DNA of 64,000 nt from an uncultured Prevotellaceae bacterium (GTDB taxonomy: Bacteria; Bacteroidota; Bacteroidia; Bacteroidales; Bacteroidaceae), in NCBI GenBank assembly GCA_947167515.1, contig CAMVIM010000022.1, positions 1 to 64,000 on the forward strand, read 5' to 3'. Below, in pieces: positions 26,914 through 34,391 of the stretch. Under the pieces are notes generated by a model. That model was not told where the DNA came from. It did not search any database and saw only the letters and a program-made list of their open reading frames with translations. Position numbers and translations under genes: made by a program. Numbering within the stretch: the stretch's first letter is position 1; the number at the start of each line of letters is the position of its first letter.

Positions 26914-28572
26914 ATGAAAAAGAATTTACTCCTCGCCGCTTTGGCGGCAACAACCCTCTTGGCAGGGTTCTCATCATGCTCAAGCGATGATGATGATGAC
27001 AACGGAAACAACAACCAAGTGACCGACGAGAATGTCGTAGCAGACGATGCCAGTGCCATCGCACTTGTCAACGGTATCTACAGTCACTGGCAGCCACTCA
27101 GCTCTTCATTCACGTTTATCATCGAGAGTGCATCTAACAAGCTTATCTCTTTCGAGGGTGAGGAAGACGAACCTGGTCCAGTTGTCAGCCGTTTCGAGCA
27201 GCAACCCAACACATGGTATCAAGTGAAGATTTTCAACCACCTGCTCCTCGGTGTAGCACAAGCCAACGAAGCCATCACCACCGTCAAGAACTCACTTGAG
27301 GCAGGCAAAGTGTCCCAAGCTGGTTACAACGCTGCCGTCGGCAAGGCAAAACTTCTGCGCGGTCTGGCATACCTGAAGTTGGTTCAGCTCTGGGGTGAAA
27401 TCCCTGTTTTCACTGAGAATGGTGGAAGTGCGACAGAACGTAAACCCATCGATGATGTATTTGCACAGATTGTCAGCGACTTGACTGATGCTGAATCATT
27501 GTTGAAGGACTACGATGGTGACCCACGTACTCCATCTAAGCAGGCAGCACAGGCACTCCTCGCACGTGCCTATCTCTTCTGGGGTGATAACCCACTTTCT
27601 CAAGCAGAGGTAGCAGCTATCGCCGACTCACAGACTGATCCATCTTTCACCACTACTCCTGCACGTCTCGAGAAGGCTGTGGAATATGCCAACAAGGTCA
27701 TCAACAGCGGAAAACTCGCCCTCGACCCCGACTTCTCCAAGCTTTTCGGTCGTGAGTATGAAAGCAACAAACGTAAGACCAACGAGCACCTGCTCACTAT
27801 CGCACACGACGGCGATGCCTACGACGCACAAGGCAATCACCAGACTCACTGCTCATGGACATTCCCATTCCAGAATGGTGAGAACGGAAGCAGTCTCACC
27901 GATAACCACACCGAGGTGGCAGACGATGACCTCTACGACAACTGGTATGCAGAATTCCCTAACGACAAGCGTTTGGCAAAGACTTACTTCACAAAAATCA
28001 CCAATCCCGAGGATGGTTTCACATATACCTATCGTTCTCCATTCTACACTCCAATAAATGGTAAAGGTGTAGACCAAAGTTATGACGATGCTGAAAACCT
28101 CGAAATTACCTACAACTCCATTGACCGTATCGAGATTCGCTATGCAGAGGTACTCCTCACCAAAGCTGAGGCACTCGTGCAACTGGGTCGCAACGGCGAG
28201 GCAGCAGAACCCTTCAACAAACTGCGCACCCGTGCTGGAATCGCAACTGTCAGTGCACCGACATTCGACCAGATCAAGCGTGAGTGGGACTACGAGTTCA
28301 CTTACGAGCAGTTTGATCTCATCAACCACGCACGTTGGAAGGATTATGTAGCATCTGTGAAGCAAGTAAGCACCTACAAGCACTTCCCTGAAGACTGGGA
28401 AACTTCCACTGGAAACACTTACAATACTGCACAGCGCGCCTTCTTCGCCAAAGTACACAAGCACCTTCAGGCTAAATACAACAATGTGCGTGGCAAGCAC
28501 TATCGCCAGCCTATTCCAACTGGTCTGAAGAATGAAGACCTCGGCATCACGCCTCAGAACCCTGGCTACTAA
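26914..28572 (+). CDS. RagB/SusD-family nutrient uptake outer membrane lipoprotein
   Basis: Lipobox LLAGFSSCSSDDDDD; KLLRGLAYLKLVQLWGEIPV; IRYAEVLLTKAEALVQLGRNGEAAEPFNKLRTRAG. Confidence 0.95.
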   Translation: MKKNLLLAALAATTLLAGFSSCSSDDDDDNGNNNQVTDENVVADDASAIALVNGIYSHWQPLSSSFTFIIESASNKLISFEGEEDEPGPVVSRFEQQPNTWYQVKIFNHLLLGVAQANEAITTVKNSLEAGKVSQAGYNAAVGKAKLLRGLAYLKLVQLWGEIPVFTENGGSATERKPIDDVFAQIVSDLTDAESLLKDYDGDPRTPSKQAAQALLARAYLFWGDNPLSQAEVAAIADSQTDPSFTTTPARLEKAVEYANKVINSGKLALDPDFSKLFGREYESNKRKTNEHLLTIAHDGDAYDAQGNHQTHCSWTFPFQNGENGSSLTDNHTEVADDDLYDNWYAEFPNDKRLAKTYFTKITNPEDGFTYTYRSPFYTPINGKGVDQSYDDAENLEITYNSIDRIEIRYAEVLLTKAEALVQLGRNGEAAEPFNKLRTRAGIATVSAPTFDQIKREWDYEFTYEQFDLINHARWKDYVASVKQVSTYKHFPEDWETSTGNTYNTAQRAFFAKVHKHLQAKYNNVRGKHYRQPIPTGLKNEDLGITPQNPGY

Positions 28573-28596
28573 ACAACAACTCTCAAGAGAGACTAT

Positions 28597-28645
28597 AGGG
28601 CTGGCATACAGAGGCACAGCCTCTGTATGCCAGCCCTTATTATAT
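28597..28645 (+). terminator. strong hairpin terminator
   Basis: Perfect 19-bp stem AGGGCTGGCATACAGAGGC-ACA-GCCTCTGTATGCCAGCCCT then TTATTAT. Confidence 0.85.
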
Positions 28646-28680
28646 CCAAACATCAACACAATTCAAAATAAAACACGACA

Positions 28681-29328
28681 ATGAAAACAACCAAGTATTT
28701 ACTATTAGGCGCTGCTTTATTCAGCCTGGCATTCACATCATGCAGCAAAGATGATGACGATGACAACAATTCCTCAACAAGTGTTGAATTCGATACTCAT
28801 GCCGTTGACCTTGGACTTCCCAGCGGCACATTGTGGGCTGACCAAAACGTGGGAGCCAAAGCACCAGAAGAATTTGGTGGTTATTACGCATGGGGAGCTA
28901 TCGTTACCTATTCTTCCTACACCTCAGACACATATAAAGTTGACACCAAGTCAGCCGGGGCAGATTGGGGTGGTAACCCACAATTCGACATTGCCACCCT
29001 CACCTATGGTGGTAATTGGCGCACACCTAATTATAGTGACTACAACGAACTGATTCTCAACACCAAAAAAGAATGGACAGAGATAAATGGCGCAAAAGGT
29101 CTCAAATTCATTGGTACCAATGGCAATAGTGTTTTCTTCCCTGCCGCAGGCTACTCCATCGAAGAAAGTTTTCAACGTGTCGGATTCCTTGGGGCGTATG
29201 TCTCTAGTAGTGCGGATCCTGGCTATGATGGAGCCGGTATCAGAACTGAAATCAATGCGGGCGGTGCAGGACAAGCTGGTTACTATGGCTACCAAGGCGG
29301 TTCTGTACGTGCCATCAAGAGGAAATGA
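28681..29328 (+). CDS. FISUMP-domain lipoprotein
   Basis: Lipobox LAFTSCSKDDDDD; VDLGLPSGTLWADQNVGAKAPEEFGGYYAWG; NWRTPNYSDYNELI; VRAIKRK. Confidence 0.85.
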   Translation: MKTTKYLLLGAALFSLAFTSCSKDDDDDNNSSTSVEFDTHAVDLGLPSGTLWADQNVGAKAPEEFGGYYAWGAIVTYSSYTSDTYKVDTKSAGADWGGNPQFDIATLTYGGNWRTPNYSDYNELILNTKKEWTEINGAKGLKFIGTNGNSVFFPAAGYSIEESFQRVGFLGAYVSSSADPGYDGAGIRTEINAGGAGQAGYYGYQGGSVRAIKRK

Positions 29329-29416
29329 TCAGAATAAACAATATTAGAATAGATTAATGAATCTTCTAATGCCATAATTAAAAAATAACGAACGATATTA
29401 GACTCATCAATTTGAG

Positions 29417-29450
29417 CAGGGGTTCTTCGCGACGAAGCGCCCCTGTTTTT
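29417..29450 (+). terminator. hairpin terminator
   Basis: CAGGGG..CTTCGcgaCGAAG..CCCCTG followed by TTTTT. Confidence 0.75.
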
Positions 29451-29455
29451 GTTCT

Positions 29456-29503
29456 CTACCATGAAAAGGGTATTTTACAGCTGCTGAAAAGACCGTACCT
29501 TTG
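29456..29503 (+). promoter_or_regulatory. promoter with variant operator (P5)
   Basis: CTACC-ATGAAAAG-GGTAT (29456-29473); TACCTTTG (29496-29503). Confidence 0.5.
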
Positions 29504-29538
29504 CACCTGATTTAAGAAAGGGCAAAAGCTTAAACTTG

Positions 29539-30897
29539 ATGGATTGGAAAGCAGCTGTTTCATTCGTGCCGTTCACCCTTTTTGTAGGAACGGCCATCGG
29601 GCTCTCTTTTTGGGGAGCAATTGACATCAATCTCTTGGTGGGTGTGGGCATTTCAGCCATATTGGTGGGGACTTTTCTTACGAAAGAAAAGGGCACCTAT
29701 TGGACAACCATCTTCGAATACATGGGCAGCAAGACCGCCATGACCGCCACCCTGCTGTGGCTCATCGTGGGGGTGTATGGCAGCATTCTGAAAGAAGGGC
29801 ATATTGTGGATGGATTGGTGTGGGCTGCACATCAGTTCGACATCAATGCCACATGGTTCACCTTGGTCGTGTTTCTCTTCTCAGGCTTGTTCGCCATCTC
29901 TACAGGTTCTGGATTTGGCACCATCAGTGCCATGAGCCTGACGCTCTTTCCTGCCGGCATCGCCTTGGGAGCAGACCCCGCCCTGTTGGGAGGAGCCATC
30001 CTGTCGGGAGCCGCATTGGGAGACAGCATCGCGCCCGTGTCGGACACGGCGGTGATTGCTGCCACCACTCAAGAATATGCTGACGGGAAAGGAAGCGCTG
30101 ACATCGGGGGGACAGTCAAGAAGCGCCTGCCCTTGGTGCTGACAGCTCTGGCTGTAGCATTGATTGCGTACGGCATGGCAAACGGAAATTATACTACCCC
30201 ATCACAAGGTTTGTCCAATAGTTCCTCTACGCATCCACAAGGTTTGGCTTTGCTCATTCCCACCCTGGTGGTCATTCTGCTATCCTTCCGAAAGGTCAAC
30301 ATTTTCGTTTCACTTGCTTTAGGATTGGCGATAGCAGTGGGTATCGGGTTGGCATTTGACCTCTTCACGCTGAGCAGCCTCATCAACATGACCGGCGGGA
30401 AGGTGGAGGGCGCCATTGTAGAGGGCATCGGAGGCATGGCCAACATCTGCATTCTCCTGATGGTGGTGGTGTCGCTTTCGGGGCTTATCATACGCAGTGG
30501 AGGGAAGGATGGCATCATCAACAGTTTGAACAACCACGTCATCCGTTCACCAAGAAGTGCTGAACTCACCATCTTTTCACTGGTGTCGGTGGCAGGCATT
30601 CTGATGGCAGCAGTAAACACAATTGCCAACATCTGTGTCGCACCGTTTGTCAACAGCATCGGCAAGCAACACGAACTGCATCCCTACCGCCGCACAACGC
30701 TGCTTGCCACGGTCATCTGCACGTTTCCGTTTGTCCTGCCCTACGGTGGGTGTGTACTGCTGTTGCTGAAGGGCATAGAAGCATCGGGGGTACACATCAC
30801 CATGCAAGCCACCGACGTGTTCTTCACCGCTTTTTATCCTTGGGCATTGCTTGTATGCAGCCTTATCACTTGTTTCATCAAACACAAACAGAAATGA
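29539..30897 (+). CDS. NhaC-family Na+/H+ antiporter-like transporter
   Basis: MDWKAAVSFVPFTLFVGTAIGLSFWGAIDINLLVGVGISAILVG; SGSGFGTISAMSLTLFP; GAALGDSIAPVSDTAV. Confidence 0.88.
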   Translation: MDWKAAVSFVPFTLFVGTAIGLSFWGAIDINLLVGVGISAILVGTFLTKEKGTYWTTIFEYMGSKTAMTATLLWLIVGVYGSILKEGHIVDGLVWAAHQFDINATWFTLVVFLFSGLFAISTGSGFGTISAMSLTLFPAGIALGADPALLGGAILSGAALGDSIAPVSDTAVIAATTQEYADGKGSADIGGTVKKRLPLVLTALAVALIAYGMANGNYTTPSQGLSNSSSTHPQGLALLIPTLVVILLSFRKVNIFVSLALGLAIAVGIGLAFDLFTLSSLINMTGGKVEGAIVEGIGGMANICILLMVVVSLSGLIIRSGGKDGIINSLNNHVIRSPRSAELTIFSLVSVAGILMAAVNTIANICVAPFVNSIGKQHELHPYRRTTLLATVICTFPFVLPYGGCVLLLLKGIEASGVHITMQATDVFFTAFYPWALLVCSLITCFIKHKQK

Positions 30898-32174
30898 AAA
30901 GACTTACCCAACTGATCCATGACGACATGCGCCCCGCATTGGGCGTAACGGAACCTGGAGCCATTGCTTTTGCTGTCGCCACAGCACGGGAGCATGCCTC
31001 TGGTACATTGCAGGAGATACACATCATTTTGAATAGCGGTATGTACAAGAATGCTTTCACCTGTGGCATCCCCAACAGCAATGAGGTGGGCAATGCCCAT
31101 GCTGCCGCTTTAGGTTATGTGGCTGGTGATGCGTCCAAAGGACTGGAATGTCTGGATGGTGTTACCCGCAGACACAACATGTTGGTAAAAGAACTCTTAA
31201 AAGAAGGAAAAGTCATCGTGACTTTGGGAGAAATCAGCAGTAGAATCTACATCCACGTCATCATCACCACCAACGAGGGTACTGCTACCGTCACCATCAG
31301 AGATGCTCATACCAACATCATAGAAATCACAGAAAACGGGCGTGTTGTGTTCTCCCAAAGGCAGAAGGAAGGGGTAAAAGTCATCAAAGAAGAGGGTGTC
31401 CCTCTCATTCATCACTATACGTTACATCAAATCCTGCACTATGTGAAGACTGTTTCCGACGATGAACTTCGTTTCATCGGCAAGGCATACGACCTCAACC
31501 TTGCTCTCTTCGACGAAGCCATCAAGAGCAGAAGAACCACGTTTGCACATTACTTATATAATAAGAATGGACAGCAGATCATTTCATCGGATGAGCAGAC
31601 TTCGGCATCGCTTCTTTGCAATGCTGCCATTGAGGCACGTGTATTGGGACTTCCTCATCCTGCCATGAGCATCACAGGAAGCGGAGCACACGGCATCATC
31701 GCCACCTTACCGCTCTATGCATCTGCTCGTGTGAATGGCTACACCAATGAGCAACTGCTTCGAGCCACCGCACTCAGCTATCTGGTCTGCATGTACATCA
31801 AGGAATATTCAGGCAAACTCTCTGCGTTCTGCGGATGCGCCATTGCTGCTGGCACAGGTATGGCATGTGGACTTGCCTATCTGAAAGGAGGAACATTAAA
31901 GACCCTGACTTTGACCATCCAAAACATGGCTTCCAGCATCACAGGCATGATTTGTGACGGCGGCAATCACGGTTGCACCATGAAAGGCATCGTAACAGTG
32001 GATGCTGCCTATCAATCAGTAGGATTGGCTCTTGAGGGCATTGCCATTGGGCATGTTCACGGCATCAATGGCAAAACTCCCGAAGAAACCATGCGCAACA
32101 TGGGACTCATCGCTTCGCCAGGCATGGTGAAGACCGAAGGGGTCATTGTTGACATCATGAAGGGGAAACAGTAG
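30894..32174 (+). CDS. cyuA: L-cysteine desulfidase / UPF0597 (CyuA-like)
   Basis: RPALGVTEPGAIAFAVATAREH; GSGAHGIIATLPL; CGCAIAAGTGMACGLAYLKGG; MICDGGNHGCTMK; ATGA overlap with the antiporter. Confidence 0.8.
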   Translation: MKRLTQLIHDDMRPALGVTEPGAIAFAVATAREHASGTLQEIHIILNSGMYKNAFTCGIPNSNEVGNAHAAALGYVAGDASKGLECLDGVTRRHNMLVKELLKEGKVIVTLGEISSRIYIHVIITTNEGTATVTIRDAHTNIIEITENGRVVFSQRQKEGVKVIKEEGVPLIHHYTLHQILHYVKTVSDDELRFIGKAYDLNLALFDEAIKSRRTTFAHYLYNKNGQQIISSDEQTSASLLCNAAIEARVLGLPHPAMSITGSGAHGIIATLPLYASARVNGYTNEQLLRATALSYLVCMYIKEYSGKLSAFCGCAIAAGTGMACGLAYLKGGTLKTLTLTIQNMASSITGMICDGGNHGCTMKGIVTVDAAYQSVGLALEGIAIGHVHGINGKTPEETMRNMGLIASPGMVKTEGVIVDIMKGKQ

Positions 32175-32961
32175 CGTCTTGAATCACCAGTCCTGCCAGC
32201 GTGAAGCCGAAGATGGCAGTGATATGGGCGAAGGATCCATTGATTTGGGCTTTCGATGAGCACCACTCGTGATTGAGCAACGAGGAATCGCCTGGTCCCG
32301 TCTTTGCCTTCGGACACATGCACCGTTCCGTGCCACAAGTCGCATTATGACCTTGATTTGTGAGCAACTCGTCACTAAACACACATTGGAACTTCTTGGC
32401 AGGGAAATGCTTGTCGCGCTTGAAGCGGTTGCGCAGGGCACGAGCGAGGGGGTCGCCCTTCACCTTCCAGAACTCGGTGACTTGGATGCGTGTGGGGTCG
32501 AGTTTCAGGGCGGCACCCATCGACGAGAAGAACTTGGCTTTCGTCTGGCAAGCCATCAGGATGAGCAAGGCCTTGTCCTTGAGGGAGTCGATGGCATCGA
32601 CGATGTAGTCGTAACTGCCAAGGTCGAACTCATAGGCAGTCTCTTCCGTGAAAATCTTCTGCAAGGCGGTGATGTCTGCCGAGGGATTGATGCAGAGGAG
32701 ACGTTCCTTCAAAGCCTCCACCTTCACCTGTCCAACCGTCTGGCTGGTGGCCATCAGTTGGCGGTTGACGTTGGTGATGCACACGCGGTCGCTGTCCACG
32801 ATGGTCAAATGCCCGATGCCGCTACGCACGAGGCTCTCGGCACACCAGGAGCCGACGCCTCCCACACCAAAGAGAATCACTCGCTTCTGGGCGATACGTT
32901 CCATCGCCTCACTGCCCAAAAGCAGTTCCGAGCGTCGAAAAATAGGTTGTATGTTTGCCAT
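32155..32961 (-). CDS. tcdA: tRNA threonylcarbamoyladenosine dehydratase (ThiF family)
   Basis: RRSELLLGSEAMERIAQKRVILFGVGGVGSWCAESLVRSGIGHLTIVDSDRVCITNVNRQL; SSMGAALKLDPTRIQV. Confidence 0.9.
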   Translation of the reverse strand: MANIQPIFRRSELLLGSEAMERIAQKRVILFGVGGVGSWCAESLVRSGIGHLTIVDSDRVCITNVNRQLMATSQTVGQVKVEALKERLLCINPSADITALQKIFTEETAYEFDLGSYDYIVDAIDSLKDKALLILMACQTKAKFFSSMGAALKLDPTRIQVTEFWKVKGDPLARALRNRFKRDKHFPAKKFQCVFSDELLTNQGHNATCGTERCMCPKAKTGPGDSSLLNHEWCSSKAQINGSFAHITAIFGFTLAGLVIQDATVSPS

Positions 32962-33026
32962 GATTCTTCTTATTTGGGTACAAAGGTAGGGATTTAAGGG
33001 AAAAAGGGAAAGTGAAAAGTGAAAAA

Positions 33027-33096
33027 ATCACTCATTTATGGTACATGAATAGCGCATGAGGGGTATTTCGGGGTCGGTGAAATGTCCGTACCTTTG
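33027..33096 (+). promoter_or_regulatory. promoter with partial shared operator (P3)
   Basis: atcac-TCATTTAT-GGTAC-ATGAATAGCGCAT; TACCTTTG (33089-33096). Confidence 0.6.
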
Positions 33097-33110
33097 CAGC
33101 GGAAATAAGA

Positions 33111-33223
33111 AGTGAAGAAGTTAAAGAAGTTAGAGAAGTTAAAGACGATACTCCAACAAACAGCTAAACAAACGTCTCTAACTTCTGAGCGTAGCGATAA
33201 CTTCTATAACTCCTTTAACTTCC
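33111..33223. repeat. GAAGTTA-heptad palindromic element, copy 3 (in 5' UTR)
   Basis: GAAGAAGTTAAAGAAGTTAGAGAAGTTAAAGACGATAC...CGTCTCTAACTTCTGAGCGTAGCGATAACTTC. Confidence 0.85.
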
Positions 33224-33273
33224 ACCCAAAGGCAATAGCAATAAAAATATTAACGACAAAAAACTTAGAGACA

Positions 33274-34221
33274 ATGAACAAGAAGGTATTAATATTGTTT
33301 TTAGCGATAGCATCGCTGGGACTGGTGTCGTGCAACAGCAACGACGATGAGACAGGAATTGTGATTGACGGGATTGACTTGACAAGCGATGTGGATTGCT
33401 GCTCGGCAGAGGAGGCACTGCAGGTGTACAGATTCATCCAGACGGTGCACATCATCCCAGAACTCCGCACGGAAGTGGACGGAAAGTATGACGTGTGGGC
33501 CTACTCGAAGACGGGCACCCTGCACAGGGGCTACAACGACCTGTACTTCGTGGTGACGAAGAAGAAGACAAGCAACTATGTGAAGAACTTTGACATCAAG
33601 AATTTCACACCGCTGATGCACATGGTGAAGACGGACATGTGGCACAGCACCCCTGTGGGTGGCAGCTTCGAGGTGTTCGATACAACACGTCCTGCCGTGA
33701 AGCGCGGATGGGTGTCGCTGCTGATGAACACAAGCGACGCAGGCAACTGGCAGTTCTCCTACGACATCGAAGTGCTGGGCAGCAAAGGGGGCGTAACCAG
33801 CAAGACCATCAATGTGGAAGCACTGCCCGAGGGACAGGACTGGCTCAAGAACTTCAAGGTGGGTGATGACACGTACTTCCTCTCCTTAGTCAATCCATCA
33901 GACTGGAAGACAGGCACGAACACCATCCAGGCCTACATCTCGAAGAAGAGCACCCCAGCCACCACACCCTACGCCTTGGCCACGGAGACCTTCACCATCG
34001 AGATTGACCCTCGCATGCCAGACATGGGCAACCACACGTCACCTGACAACGTGGCTCTGACCAAGCAGCAGGACGGCAGCTACACAGGCACCATCAACCT
34101 GACCATGACCGGTCTCTGGCGCATCCACCTGACCGTCAAGGACTCCAAGGGGAATGTCGTGGCAGGCGGTGACAAACTGAAGGATGGTTTCAGCTCGCTC
34201 TACTGGGATATAACTTTATAA
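33274..34221 (+). CDS. lipoprotein with FixH/YtkA-like periplasmic domain
   Basis: Real start is MNKKVLILFLAIASLGLVSC; C-term NVALTKQQDGSYTGTINLTMTGLWRIHLTVKDSKGNVV. Upstream ORF-track extension is translated repeat. Confidence 0.75.
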   Translation: MNKKVLILFLAIASLGLVSCNSNDDETGIVIDGIDLTSDVDCCSAEEALQVYRFIQTVHIIPELRTEVDGKYDVWAYSKTGTLHRGYNDLYFVVTKKKTSNYVKNFDIKNFTPLMHMVKTDMWHSTPVGGSFEVFDTTRPAVKRGWVSLLMNTSDAGNWQFSYDIEVLGSKGGVTSKTINVEALPEGQDWLKNFKVGDDTYFLSLVNPSDWKTGTNTIQAYISKKSTPATTPYALATETFTIEIDPRMPDMGNHTSPDNVALTKQQDGSYTGTINLTMTGLWRIHLTVKDSKGNVVAGGDKLKDGFSSLYWDITL

Positions 34222-34223
34222 AG

Positions 34224-34370
34224 AAGGGAGTTATAGAGTAGTTAAAAGGAAGTTATAGGGGAGTTATAGGGACGATACTTTGCCAATCGTAATCTCGCTA
34301 GCATGACATACGTCCCTTTAACTTCCCGATAACTTCCAAGCGTAGCGATAACTTCTTAACTTCTTAACTA
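34224..34370. repeat. GAAGTTA-heptad palindromic element, copy 4
   Basis: GGAGTTATAGAG...GACGATAC...GCATGACATACGTC...AACTTCCAAGCGTAGCGATAACTTC. Confidence 0.8.
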
Positions 34371-34391
34371 CTGAAAACAAATAACTTCATC

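Noticed and set aside
32155-32961. Second sulfur-carrier E1 belonging to the encapsulin operon
   Set aside because: Sequence pattern matches TcdA (tRNA ct6A dehydratase), a housekeeping ThiF-family enzyme, and it lies far from the carrier gene.
33112-33273. N-terminal extension MKKLKKLEKLKTILQQ... of the lipoprotein ORF
   Set aside because: It is the GAAGTTA-heptad repeat translated; a standard lipoprotein signal begins at 33274.
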